Positions 32,931 through 41,255 of a stretch of 48,265 nucleotides of DNA are shown here, one piece after another (position 1 is the stretch's first letter; every line of letters begins with the position of its first letter). The translations under genes and the position numbers were made by a program. Below the pieces are notes generated by a model, which saw only the letters and a program-made list of their open reading frames with translations, did no database searches and was not told the origin of the DNA. Source of the stretch: Chitinispirillum alkaliphilum (lineage in GTDB: Bacteria; Fibrobacterota; Chitinivibrionia; Chitinivibrionales; Chitinispirillaceae); assembly GCA_001045525.1 (NCBI GenBank), contig LDWW01000028.1, positions 1-48,265 of the forward strand, written 5' to 3'.

Positions 32931-34392
32931 AATAGTTTCTGTTGGTGACAGCATGACAATGGGGTTTAAAAGTGGTGCAATCTATGAGCCTCACCTATCG
33001 TACCCTTCTCTTATATCTCTGGCACTTGGAACACAGGATGAGTTTACCTATCCAAAATTTGACGGAGGGGAAAACATAGGCGGGTTGCCGCTTAACTTAG
33101 AAACAATTATAGAGATTCTCTCAGAAAAATTTCCTAAAGGCCTGAAACTTTACAATTATCTTCCCTCAGTGTTTACTGTTAATCGTCATATCGCAAGAGT
33201 TGAAAAATACTGGGAACGAGGTGAGGGCAATTCTGAGCTCAAACATAACTCCCCCTACCACAATTTGTCAGTTCTTACTTTCGGAATTTCTGACTCTTTT
33301 CGGGTATCAGAATGTGAAAGTTCCAAATTTTTACCAAAACCCCGTAACAACCGGATACTTTTCACTCAGATTCCTGAAATGCCAATCTACAGAGCAGCAC
33401 GAAGAACTCTTAACCCCTCCTTTGGGAAACCAATGAGTGCTTTTACTCAAATGTGTTCTGCAGAAAAGCTTGCAAATGAGAAGGGTATAGAAAATCTGAT
33501 TGTTTTTCTTGGAGCAAACAATTGCCTGGGGGCAATTATCGATCTGGAGTTGTTGTATTCTCAGGAAGCTGATATATATCGTCTCCCCCATGAGCGCAGA
33601 TCCAATTTATGGTTGCCGGAACATTTCAGAAAAGCTTTTTCAATTTTGGCCCGAAAAATAGAGAAAATAGACGCCGGATATGTTTACATTGCAACCATTC
33701 CCAAAGTTACCATACCGCCCGTTTCGAGGGGGTGGGGTGATCTCCATAACGGGTATTTCGATTACTATACGCGGGCCTGGCTCTGGGATGATGTGTTCGA
33801 TCCTTGTAAGGACCCCTTTATAACAAGAGGTCAAGCACAACAGATTGACACATTTATTGATGAGTACAACGATTATATCAAAGCGACCTGTTACAAGAAG
33901 GGTTGGAATCTGATCGATATTTGCAGTCTGCTTGACAGCATTGCCTTCAGACGAAACCAGGGGGTTGAATCATATTCCTGGCCCAAAGGCGCAAAAGAGG
34001 CTCTGGCAAACAACCAATCGACATCTTATCTTGTAAAAAACGGTAAGGTCAATCTCGATACAAGATACCTAAGATTATGGGAAACTCCCCAGAGTCATTC
34101 CGGCCCTATTAAATCAGGAGGGTTATTTAGTCTTGACGGTGTACATCCGACAACTATCTGTTACGGCTTGATTGCAGAACAGTTTCTTGATGCAATGGTT
34201 GATAACGGGGTAAGAAACATCAGAAATGAAACTCCGTTTCTGGACTGGGACCATATTGTACAATCAGACAATTTGATAACCAATCCGCCAATAATGCTGA
34301 AGGACCTGCGCAAACTGTTGAGTTTTCTCTCTGGAAAAGCAAGCGGAAGAGTTATGCTTAGACTGCTGGAAAAGTTTAAAGGTAATGTGTAA
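32923..34392 (+). CDS. SGNH/GDSL-type hydrolase, unusually long
   Basis: 489 aa, start GTG at 32923, overlapping the cyclase stop by 8 bp. Block I VSVGDSMTMGF supplies the nucleophile Ser (SGNH), block III FLGANNCLG supplies Asn, and block V SLDGVHPTTICYGLIAE supplies Asp and His. No signal peptide, which is unusual for lipases, so it is likely cytoplasmic or peripheral. Esterase or deacylase is the family role; substrate unknown. Most of the length lies between blocks III and V, larger than classical 200-aa GDSL enzymes. Translational coupling to the cAMP cyclase suggests a shared pathway. Confidence 0.8.
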   Translation: MHKIVSVGDSMTMGFKSGAIYEPHLSYPSLISLALGTQDEFTYPKFDGGENIGGLPLNLETIIEILSEKFPKGLKLYNYLPSVFTVNRHIARVEKYWERGEGNSELKHNSPYHNLSVLTFGISDSFRVSECESSKFLPKPRNNRILFTQIPEMPIYRAARRTLNPSFGKPMSAFTQMCSAEKLANEKGIENLIVFLGANNCLGAIIDLELLYSQEADIYRLPHERRSNLWLPEHFRKAFSILARKIEKIDAGYVYIATIPKVTIPPVSRGWGDLHNGYFDYYTRAWLWDDVFDPCKDPFITRGQAQQIDTFIDEYNDYIKATCYKKGWNLIDICSLLDSIAFRRNQGVESYSWPKGAKEALANNQSTSYLVKNGKVNLDTRYLRLWETPQSHSGPIKSGGLFSLDGVHPTTICYGLIAEQFLDAMVDNGVRNIRNETPFLDWDHIVQSDNLITNPPIMLKDLRKLLSFLSGKASGRVMLRLLEKFKGNV

Positions 34393-34411
34393 AAGAGCGG
34401 CTTGATTGTGA

Positions 34412-35209
34412 TTAATTTTCGTAATACTCCAATGCTTCTGGGATTATTGTCTGTATATTATTTATCCTCTCCTGATCGGAGGGGTGAGTACTTAGGAATT
34501 CAGGCGGTTCAGCAACCTGTCTCATCTCTATCATTCTCTCCCAGAACGGAACAGCTTGTCTGGGGTCATACCCAGCCATAGCCATAAAAATAAGCCCTAA
34601 ATGATCGGCTTCCGATTCATGAAGTCTGCTGTATGGTAAAAGTATGCCCAATTGTGCCCCCACTCCGAAAGCGACCAGGGCAAGCTGCTGTGTAATATGC
34701 GGATGCTCAGAGAGTGCCTCACTAAGAACCATTCCCCCAAGCTGTATAAGGAGTAGCTGGCTCATTCGTTCATTTGCATGCTCTGCCACCGCATGCCCTA
34801 TCTCATGTCCCATGATAACAGCCAACCCGGTTTCATCCTGTGCAACAGGCAGTATTCCACTATTGATCCCCACCCTTCCCCCGGGCATCACCCAGGCATT
34901 CACTGTAGTGTCATCGAAAAGTGTAAACTGCCATTGGTACCCCTCCAATCTTCCTATATCATTTTGCTGCTGAAGATAATCCTCCACTGCCAGTCTTATA
35001 TTATTACCGACTCTCTCTACCATCTCAGCTTCAGGAGTGCCAGTTATGGTCTGGTGTTGTTCTGTATAATTATTATAGGACTGGGCACCTAATTGAAGCA
35101 TTTCGCCTCTTGATATGAGCTGAAGTTGTCGTCTTCCGGTGAGAGGAACCGGTACACAGGAGTAGAGCAGGTACAGAACAGTTATGCTTACAGCTGCAGT
35201 TTTTTTCAT
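34412..35209 (-). CDS. M48-family metalloprotease, lipoprotein
   Basis: 265 aa. Signal peptide MKKTAAVSITVLYLLYS followed by a lipobox Cys (LLYSC), so an outer-face lipoprotein. Zn-protease motif HEIGHA (HExxH) with the third ligand region ESEADHLG downstream, followed by HPSDQERI. It resembles the BepA/LoiP group that handles outer-membrane protein quality control; only part of such proteins (no TPR domain). It starts 44 bp after the cupredoxin gene on the same strand. Confidence 0.9.
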   Translation of the reverse strand: MKKTAAVSITVLYLLYSCVPVPLTGRRQLQLISRGEMLQLGAQSYNNYTEQHQTITGTPEAEMVERVGNNIRLAVEDYLQQQNDIGRLEGYQWQFTLFDDTTVNAWVMPGGRVGINSGILPVAQDETGLAVIMGHEIGHAVAEHANERMSQLLLIQLGGMVLSEALSEHPHITQQLALVAFGVGAQLGILLPYSRLHESEADHLGLIFMAMAGYDPRQAVPFWERMIEMRQVAEPPEFLSTHPSDQERINNIQTIIPEALEYYEN

Positions 35210-35253
35210 GTTTTACTCCAATTTTCACGCCAGAAACCGGTAATCAGAGCTTT

Positions 35254-35664
35254 TCATGGCTCAACAATTACCTCTCCAATCATTCCCAAATGCTCATGAG
35301 GTATGCAAAAATATCTGTATCTCCCCGGAACGGTAAAACTGTATTCAAACTCTTCATCGGGCTCCAGGGTGTTTGAATTAAATGGTTCGGCCCCATCAGG
35401 AAGAACCACATTTGACGGATCATCAGCTAAAGAGGAATCAGCTGTTACAGTGTGATTTGTGCCAGAAGTGTTAATCCATTTCACTGTACCGTTAACAGGT
35501 ACAGTTACACTTTGCGGTTCGAACCTCAACTGGGTCATTTCTATAATGACAGGCGGATTGTCCATTTCTGATTCAGAACCATTTTGAGCAGCAGATCTGT
35601 TACAGCCTGCAAGTGTAATTGACACGATAAAAACAAGAGTTCCTGCATAATTCTTTAAATTCAT
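35254..35664 (-). CDS. Cupredoxin-domain lipoprotein (plastocyanin-like)
   Basis: 136 aa. Signal peptide with lipobox LAGC. The cupredoxin fold has blue-copper ligands in TNHTVTADSS (His) and YFCIPHEHLGM (Cys, His, Met). It should carry one electron at the cell surface or periplasm. The ATG at 35664 overlaps the stop of the dehydrogenase gene by 4 bp (ATGA), so the two are translationally coupled and probably electron partners. Confidence 0.88.
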   Translation of the reverse strand: MNLKNYAGTLVFIVSITLAGCNRSAAQNGSESEMDNPPVIIEMTQLRFEPQSVTVPVNGTVKWINTSGTNHTVTADSSLADDPSNVVLPDGAEPFNSNTLEPDEEFEYSFTVPGRYRYFCIPHEHLGMIGEVIVEP

Positions 35665-36689
35665 AATTCCCCCAAATGCAGAATATCAAACCTAACAATT
35701 TTGTCATCATCGGCTCCCTGAATCCCTCTGCCATCCCTGTTGCTTGTACATATATAAAGTGACCCATTATGGTGTACGACATCACGGAGCCTTCCCAGGT
35801 GTGTCAGAAGAGCACCTTCTTCACCAGTGCCAAGATCAATCCGTCTAAGCTGATTACCTCTCAGACCAGTCACAAACAAAAGTTCATCGACTATTTCTAT
35901 GCCTGAAGGGGCAAGTGTAAAATCAGTGTAACAACGGTAGGCCAATTCAGTCTCATCACAGGTAAGAGGCCAGAGATAATCCATTCCTTTCTCCACCCGA
36001 TGGATCTCATCCCTGCGCACCGGACCATGACTCGAGACGTAAAGCGTATCTCTCCTCCACGCCAACCCCTGGGGGTTTCTCAGCCCAAGAGCATATACAT
36101 AGTTGTCGAAAGGATTATCATCAGGGACCGATCCGTCTTTTTCTAATCGGAGGATTTTCCCGGCAAGGCTGAGAGTATCTCCTGATAAGTGTGGCTGGTC
36201 GGCATCTCCTGTTGTGGCATACAAGAGACCATCGGGGCCAAACCGTATTCTTCCACCATTGTGTATGGCTGCTCCGGGAATACTGTCAATAATAATGGTT
36301 TCCTCTTCAAGGGTGTCATTGAGAGTGAATCTGGATATGCGATTGAAAAAGGCCCCATTTTGGTAAGTATAGTAAATAAAGATATGATTATTCTGTTCAA
36401 AATCGGGGTCAACAGCAATCCCCAACAATCCCCCTTCTCCGATATGCGCCACCCCGATTTCACCCACAATTTTTATATCCCCTTCAGCGTGTATACTCAC
36501 ACTGCCAGGACGTTGTGTGAAAATCATCTCTCCGGAAGGTAAGAAGTCAATAGCCCAGGGGATTTCAAGATTTGTAACAACATAGTCACCTTCATTTTCA
36601 AGCCATATTTCCTGATTACAGGAATACAAAACAGTGGTCAGCACTAATACTGTAAAGGTGAATACGTTCACAACTCTGCATAATCTCAT
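35661..36689 (-). CDS. Glucose/sorbosone dehydrogenase-like (PQQ-type beta-propeller) lipoprotein
   Basis: 342 aa from ATG 36689, chosen because MRLCRVVNVFTFTVLVL is a signal peptide ending in VLYSC, a lipobox; SD GGAGATATGAA precedes it. Features of the Asd/Yli family are LEIPWAIDFLPSGEMIFTQR, HIGEGGLLGIAVDPDF, HNGGRIRFGPDGLLYATTGD and GLRNPQGLAWRRDTLY. These six-bladed propellers oxidise sugars with PQQ; no PQQ-synthesis gene is in this window, so the cofactor must come from elsewhere or the activity is different. Donates to the coupled cupredoxin, by inference. Confidence 0.88.
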   Translation of the reverse strand: MRLCRVVNVFTFTVLVLTTVLYSCNQEIWLENEGDYVVTNLEIPWAIDFLPSGEMIFTQRPGSVSIHAEGDIKIVGEIGVAHIGEGGLLGIAVDPDFEQNNHIFIYYTYQNGAFFNRISRFTLNDTLEEETIIIDSIPGAAIHNGGRIRFGPDGLLYATTGDADQPHLSGDTLSLAGKILRLEKDGSVPDDNPFDNYVYALGLRNPQGLAWRRDTLYVSSHGPVRRDEIHRVEKGMDYLWPLTCDETELAYRCYTDFTLAPSGIEIVDELLFVTGLRGNQLRRIDLGTGEEGALLTHLGRLRDVVHHNGSLYICTSNRDGRGIQGADDDKIVRFDILHLGEL

Positions 36690-37051
36690 TTCATATCTCC
36701 ATTTGTTTTGACAATAAAGACGGCAAAAACCGGTCCATGTTGAAGATTTACCATTTTGCAATGGTTTTACGCTGATAGAAGCAGTGCTTATATCAAAATA
36801 GGAACTCTTCTTATTAAAATTATGAATTAGTGGTTAGCTTAAGAAGCTCAAGATGCGCTTGCCTGCAACAGATTTATATTAAACAGTGATTGCCAAATTC
36901 AGGGCTATTTCAGCGTGTGGGGTTAACTATAAGACCACGCGCGCAAGCTCTCATATCCACCAACCCAAGCCAGCCCCGGAAAAAGCTTAACTCTGTTCCG
37001 GTCTGCTTTAAAATAATCGGGCGCAATGTGCCAAGTTATGCTGCTGCAAAA
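36690..37051. other. Intergenic region with a GC-rich hairpin
   Basis: About 360 bp with no gene. GCGTGTGG (36913-36920) and CCACGCGC (36935-36942) form an 8-bp stem (one G-T wobble, 14-nt loop). It could be a terminator or processing hairpin for the minus-strand cupin gene, 110 bp downstream of its stop. The rest is unremarkable. Confidence 0.4.
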
Positions 37052-37321
37052 CTATGAAAAATTGTAGTGTTTCCTGACCGGAGATAAGATTTCCCACTCA
37101 CAGCTCACCCCCCGGGCAAATGTTACAAAATCCCCCTTACGAATCCTGAACTCCTCTTCACCGACTCGAACTACAACATCTCCTTCAAGAATAAGACACT
37201 GTTCTGTTTGATCATACTGCCAGGGAAAACGGGAGACTTCTTTTGTCCAAATTGGCCATTCACCTATGCCTCGGGATTCGATTTCCTGCTCACTGATCTT
37301 TTCAATGATAACTGGCGTCAT
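37052..37321 (-). CDS. Small cupin-domain protein (DUF861/Cupin_3-like)
   Basis: 89 aa. One beta-barrel with EIESRGIGEWPIWTKE, QTEQCLILEGDVVVRV (partial His/Glu metal set) and GDFVTFARGVSCEWEI, ending in KHYNF, a layout of the Cupin_3 family. Enzymatic role unknown, possibly metabolite binding. SD AAAGGAGCAGCAA before the ATG at 37321. Divergent from the serpin gene. Confidence 0.85.
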   Translation of the reverse strand: MTPVIIEKISEQEIESRGIGEWPIWTKEVSRFPWQYDQTEQCLILEGDVVVRVGEEEFRIRKGDFVTFARGVSCEWEILSPVRKHYNFS

Positions 37322-37537
37322 TTGCTGCTCCTTTCATTTTTTTTTCAATATAATTTATATTTTCCCCAAACAGATAGATACGAGATTTGTGACATCATAA
37401 ACAGTCATACACAATCCACAGGTAAAAAGGACGAATATACGACATTCAAAATCGTATACTTAGCAGGTTCTGAAAACCTGTCCAGAGCTTTAACTGCAAA
37501 CTTCAGAATGAGTACACAATTTTTTCTTAGGAGCAAC

Positions 37538-38740
37538 ATGAAGTCAATTTCTCTGCATTTTACCCTATTATTAACAACTCTTCTTACCGTAGTTTGTTCC
37601 CTTAATGCCCATCAAACCGAAACAGAAAACTCCGTGGAAAAATTATCTAAAGGTAACACGTCCTTTGCTGTTGACCTTTATCACAAACTCCGCACAGCAG
37701 AAGGCAACATATTCTTTTCACCCTATTCCATATCATCTGTGATGGGAATGGTGTATGGTGGTTCTCACGGAAATACCGAAGAAGAGATAAGGAGAGTACT
37801 TAATTTCTCTCAGGATCAGAATTCTCTCCATGCCTCATTCAAAAAACTGAATAAAAAACTGATCCGCACAGCTTCAGAACAAGACCAGGTTCTTCGAATA
37901 GCAAACGGTTTGTGCCTTACAGGGGAAAATGAGTTGAGTGAAGATTTTAAGGATCTGTTGAAGAGATACTACGATGCAGAAGTCTTTGATGGAGATCTTG
38001 AAAAAATAAACAGTTGGGTAAACCATAAAACCGAGGGGAAAATCGAGCAGATTTTGGAATCCCTTAACCCCTATTCTGTTGCAGTTCTTCTTAATGCAAT
38101 TTATTTCAACGGTACCTGGGATGAGGAATTTGACACAGACAAAACACACGATGCCCCCTTTTATGTTTCACCAGAAAGGCAAAGCAATGCATCTCTTATG
38201 TACAGAAAGGGACATTACAGATATCTCGGGTCTGACCGGTTCAAAGTTGTCTCAATCCCATACAAAGGTGAAGCTGTAAGTATGGTTGTGCTTCTCCCCA
38301 CAGAGAAATACGGATTAGAAGAATTAGAAGAACAGTTTACACCTAAAACACTCAGTTTTATTCTTTCTGAGCTGGATTCACAGATCCCTCAAGAAATAGA
38401 ACTGTATTTTCCCAAATTCGACCTCGAGACAGAATACAATCTAAAGAGCGTTTTTCAGAAGCTTGGGATCAGTGATGCTTTCAGATATGGGGAAGCTGAT
38501 TTTTCCGGAATGGGATGGCCTAAAGGGGAACTTTGGATTTCACAGATCAAACATAATGCAGCAATCGATGTCAATGAAGAGGGGACCGAAGCTGCAGCTG
38601 CTACAGCTGTTGAGTTTAGAACCGTATCGATCAGAAATTACCCGCAATTCCGGGCTGATCATCCCTTTCTGTTTCTGATCCGGGATAATCAAACCGGTTC
38701 CATTCTTTTTATGGGCAGAGTTACAGATCCCGTCAGGTAA
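37538..38740 (+). CDS. Serpin (serine protease inhibitor), exported
   Basis: 400 aa from ATG 37538, which has TTAGGAGCAAC upstream and a signal peptide (MKSISLHFTLLLTTLL, cleavage near SLNA; a Cys in VVCS could also be a lipobox). Serpin core: NIFFSPYSISSVMGMVYGG, VAVLLNAIYFNGTWDEEF and PFLFLIRD. The hinge EEGTEAAAATAVEF is alanine-rich as in inhibitory serpins. Aligning the hinge with alpha-1-antitrypsin places P1-P1' near Val-Ser, with two extra residues downstream; this would fit an elastase-like target. Function in bacteria: protection against proteases in the surroundings. It ends before a strong T-rich hairpin. Confidence 0.9.
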   Translation: MKSISLHFTLLLTTLLTVVCSLNAHQTETENSVEKLSKGNTSFAVDLYHKLRTAEGNIFFSPYSISSVMGMVYGGSHGNTEEEIRRVLNFSQDQNSLHASFKKLNKKLIRTASEQDQVLRIANGLCLTGENELSEDFKDLLKRYYDAEVFDGDLEKINSWVNHKTEGKIEQILESLNPYSVAVLLNAIYFNGTWDEEFDTDKTHDAPFYVSPERQSNASLMYRKGHYRYLGSDRFKVVSIPYKGEAVSMVVLLPTEKYGLEELEEQFTPKTLSFILSELDSQIPQEIELYFPKFDLETEYNLKSVFQKLGISDAFRYGEADFSGMGWPKGELWISQIKHNAAIDVNEEGTEAAAATAVEFRTVSIRNYPQFRADHPFLFLIRDNQTGSILFMGRVTDPVR

Positions 38741-38753
38741 CCCTGGAGTTGGG

Positions 38754-38775
38754 TGCGTTTTTTACGCAGCTTTTT
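38754..38775 (+). terminator. Terminator after the serpin gene
   Basis: TGCGT (38754-38758) pairs with ACGCA (38764-38768) over a T5 loop, followed by GC and TTTTTC. Short stem but in the right place, 14 bp after the stop codon. Confidence 0.6.
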
Positions 38776-38780
38776 CTTTT

Positions 38781-38855
38781 CCGCTCATACGGGGTTAACA
38801 TCAGGATGAGCGGAACTCCCCCCCGCACCACCAGGTGATCACCTGAAGGTGCGGG
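38781..38855. repeat. Two further hairpins in the convergent serpin/cheR gap
   Basis: CCGCTCAT (38781-38788) pairs with ATGAGCGG (38806-38813). CCCGCACC (38822-38829) pairs with GGTGCGGG (38848-38855) and encloses the palindrome CAGGTGATCACCTG (38832-38845), giving a long, nearly continuous stem. They may block read-through in both directions or form a small repeat element; no T run follows on the minus strand. Confidence 0.6.
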
Positions 38856-38887
38856 CGCAGGCTTTTACATGAATTCATATTGATCTC

Positions 38888-39739
38888 TTATCCTGGCTGC
38901 GCTGACGATGCTTTTTTATATATTCTGCGGTCAAGATCTGTGATAAGGAATCTTTGTGAATTATCCGGTACAGATTCATGAGAGCCAACCACAAGATACC
39001 CACCGGGATTAAGCTTATTTACGATTCGGGATGTGATTTCCCTTTGAAAATTCTCATTGAAATAAGTAAACACCAGATTTCTGCACAGTATTAAATCAAA
39101 TTTTCCGTTGGGCAGCTCCTGCCTGATATCCTGAGAGCAGAACTCAACATTTTCGATGACTGTTCTGTTTATATAGTACTCCTCAACCCTTGAGGATTTG
39201 GTGAAATAATGTTCCCTGAACTGATCGGGTAGCTCTTTAAGCTCACTCGATTTAAACCGTCCCTCCTTTGCCCGTTTAATCTGGCGGGGATCTATATCGG
39301 TAGCTACTATTTTCAACTCCGGGGTGTTAGTGCCCAAAGCTTTACGGCATTGATCATAGATCATCCATACTGTGTAAGGTTCCTGTCCGGCAGCACACCC
39401 CGCAGACCAAATGTCAATCCTTGGATTACCTTGACTATGGGATCTTTTAATAAATTCCGGAAATATATAATCTGAAAGAGATTCAAATATTTTCCAGTCC
39501 CGAAAAAAGCGGGTTATTGTAATTCTCAAAACAGAATCCAACATTCTCACCTCTTCGGGATTAGTCTGAATATATCTAAGGTAATGGTTGAAATTGTTTA
39601 ACCCTAATTCTTCTATTCTTCTGCTAATCCTTTTACAAACCCGTTTACGAACCTTTCTGTACCCCTCATATCTCATGTTCATTTTAGGGAGCATTTCCTT
39701 GAGAAAAACAGTACATTCACTTTTATTCCCATTTTGCAT
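38888..39739 (-). CDS. cheR: CheR-type protein-glutamate methyltransferase
   Basis: 283 aa. N-terminal helical CheR domain (MLPKMNMRYEGYRKVRKRV, RRIEELGLNNFNHYLRYI) and SAM-binding domain with IDIWSAGCAAGQEPYT (motif I), IVATDIDPRQIKRAKEG, CSQDIRQELPNGKFDLILCRNLVFTYFNE and GGYLVVGSHES. The family methylates chemoreceptors. No other chemotaxis gene lies within the window, so this is an orphan copy. Start ATG 39739 (MQNGNKSE); SD not clear. Confidence 0.88.
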   Translation of the reverse strand: MQNGNKSECTVFLKEMLPKMNMRYEGYRKVRKRVCKRISRRIEELGLNNFNHYLRYIQTNPEEVRMLDSVLRITITRFFRDWKIFESLSDYIFPEFIKRSHSQGNPRIDIWSAGCAAGQEPYTVWMIYDQCRKALGTNTPELKIVATDIDPRQIKRAKEGRFKSSELKELPDQFREHYFTKSSRVEEYYINRTVIENVEFCSQDIRQELPNGKFDLILCRNLVFTYFNENFQREITSRIVNKLNPGGYLVVGSHESVPDNSQRFLITDLDRRIYKKASSAQPG

Positions 39740-39938
39740 ACCTTAGTCTCACTCTTTTGTAGTTTTCAGATGCTCATGGAAAATTCTGAGCAGTAACGCT
39801 CAGACTTTCTTTTCAAAAGAATTACACAATCTATACCACTAATCAGCATCTGGTCGGAATACTAATTGCTCAATCTGGTTTAATCTCCCCAAAAACCCAT
39901 TAATCCTTTATTTGGTTTCTCAGGAAAAGGAGTTCACA

Positions 39939-41186
39939 ATGCCAGAGGTACCATCAACAAAACTTCCCGAAAGTACAATAGCTCTCCTGCTCAACGGCTA
40001 CGATTATATATCCCGAACATGCGATAGCCTCAAAACAGATATTTTCCAGACAAGACTCCTGATGGAAAAGTTCTATTGCATACGGGGCGAAGATGCAGCG
40101 CAGCTCTTTTACGACAATGAAAGATTTCAACGCAAAGGTGTTATGCCCAAAAGGGTCCAAAATACACTTCTTGGCAGAAAAGGAGTTCAAAGCCTGGATG
40201 GAAATGCTCACAGATGGCGAAAAGAGATGTTTATGTCCCTGATGAGCCCTAAGAGGATTCAGGACCTTACAACTTTAGCTGAAAAACACTGGCGAGCTTA
40301 TGCAAAGAAATGGGAACGGATGGAAAAGGTAACTCTCTTTTACGAAGCGGAAGAGATAATCTGCCGCGCGGTATGCGACTGGTCAGGTGTGGACCTAAAG
40401 GAATCGCAAGTAAATAAACGCACTAAAGATTTCAGTGCTATGATTGATGCTTCCGGGGGCGCGGGCCCAAGATTCTGGCGTGGAAGATTTGGAAGAGTAC
40501 GAACAGAAAAGTGGATGCAAGAATTGATCAAAAATACGAGAAAAGGATCTATCTCCCCCCCTGCAGAGAGTGCACTACATCAGATATCCAATTTTCATGA
40601 TATCAATGGTGAGCTTCTGCCTTCGCATATAGCTGCTGTCGAATTAATGAATATCATAAGACCCACGATTGCAGTAGCCAGATTTATCACCTTTGCTGCA
40701 GTGGCAATAAAAGAATACCCGCAAACATCAAAAAAACTCAGAAAAGATGATAAATACGTAGAATATTTTGTACAGGAAGTTAGAAGGTTTTATCCGTTCT
40801 TTCCATTTATTGCTGCAAGAGTGCGCAAGGAGTTCAAATGGAACGGCTACATTTTCCCCAGAGGCAGAAAAGTAATGCTCGATCTTTACGGTACAGACCG
40901 AGATCCAAAAATATGGGAATCACCGGAACACTTTATGCCTGAGAGATTTAAAACCTGGAACAAGAGCGCTTATAATTTTATACCTCAGGGAGGTGGAAAT
41001 TATTCAGAACACCATAGATGTCCAGGAGAGTGGATCACTATAGAATTGATGAAGAGTGCGGTTAGATTTCTCACCAGATCCCTTGAATACAGAGTACCTC
41101 CGCAAAATCTCAATATCTCACATCTGAGGATACCTGCAATACCTAAAAGTAGATTTGTGATGAGTTGTGTTAAATTGCTGGATTAG
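39939..41186 (+). CDS. Cytochrome P450 of the CYP152 (fatty-acid peroxygenase) type
   Basis: 415 aa from ATG 39939 (MPEVPSTKL), with AAAGGAGTTCACA just upstream. Heme site QGGGNYSEHHRCPGEW (heme Cys) is typical of CYP152, and NIIRPTIAVARF holds the Arg-Pro that anchors the fatty-acid carboxylate in P450BSbeta. VRRFYPFFPFIAARVRK and FPRGRKVMLDLYGTDRD match the ExxR-to-heme stretch (written without the exact ExxR here). These enzymes use H2O2 directly and need no reductase, hydroxylating or decarboxylating fatty acids. No membrane anchor. Divergent from cheR. Confidence 0.9.
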   Translation: MPEVPSTKLPESTIALLLNGYDYISRTCDSLKTDIFQTRLLMEKFYCIRGEDAAQLFYDNERFQRKGVMPKRVQNTLLGRKGVQSLDGNAHRWRKEMFMSLMSPKRIQDLTTLAEKHWRAYAKKWERMEKVTLFYEAEEIICRAVCDWSGVDLKESQVNKRTKDFSAMIDASGGAGPRFWRGRFGRVRTEKWMQELIKNTRKGSISPPAESALHQISNFHDINGELLPSHIAAVELMNIIRPTIAVARFITFAAVAIKEYPQTSKKLRKDDKYVEYFVQEVRRFYPFFPFIAARVRKEFKWNGYIFPRGRKVMLDLYGTDRDPKIWESPEHFMPERFKTWNKSAYNFIPQGGGNYSEHHRCPGEWITIELMKSAVRFLTRSLEYRVPPQNLNISHLRIPAIPKSRFVMSCVKLLD

Positions 41187-41213
41187 GATACAAATCTTAC
41201 ATAAACCACAGAC

Positions 41214-41246
41214 GAAGCACGGGTGTTGCCTGAACACCAGTGCTTC
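41214..41246. terminator. Convergent terminator between P450 and copA
   Basis: GAAGCAC (41214-41220) pairs with GTGCTTC (41240-41246), continued by GGTGTT (41222-41227) and AACACC (41233-41238) with a single G/A mismatch between, and a 5-nt loop. Tail is T-rich but not pure. It serves both convergent genes. Confidence 0.7.
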
Positions 41247-41255
41247 TATTACGGT

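Noticed and set aside
36897-37050. tRNA or small RNA gene
   Set aside because: A GC-rich stem is present but no cloverleaf or CCA-like end can be built.
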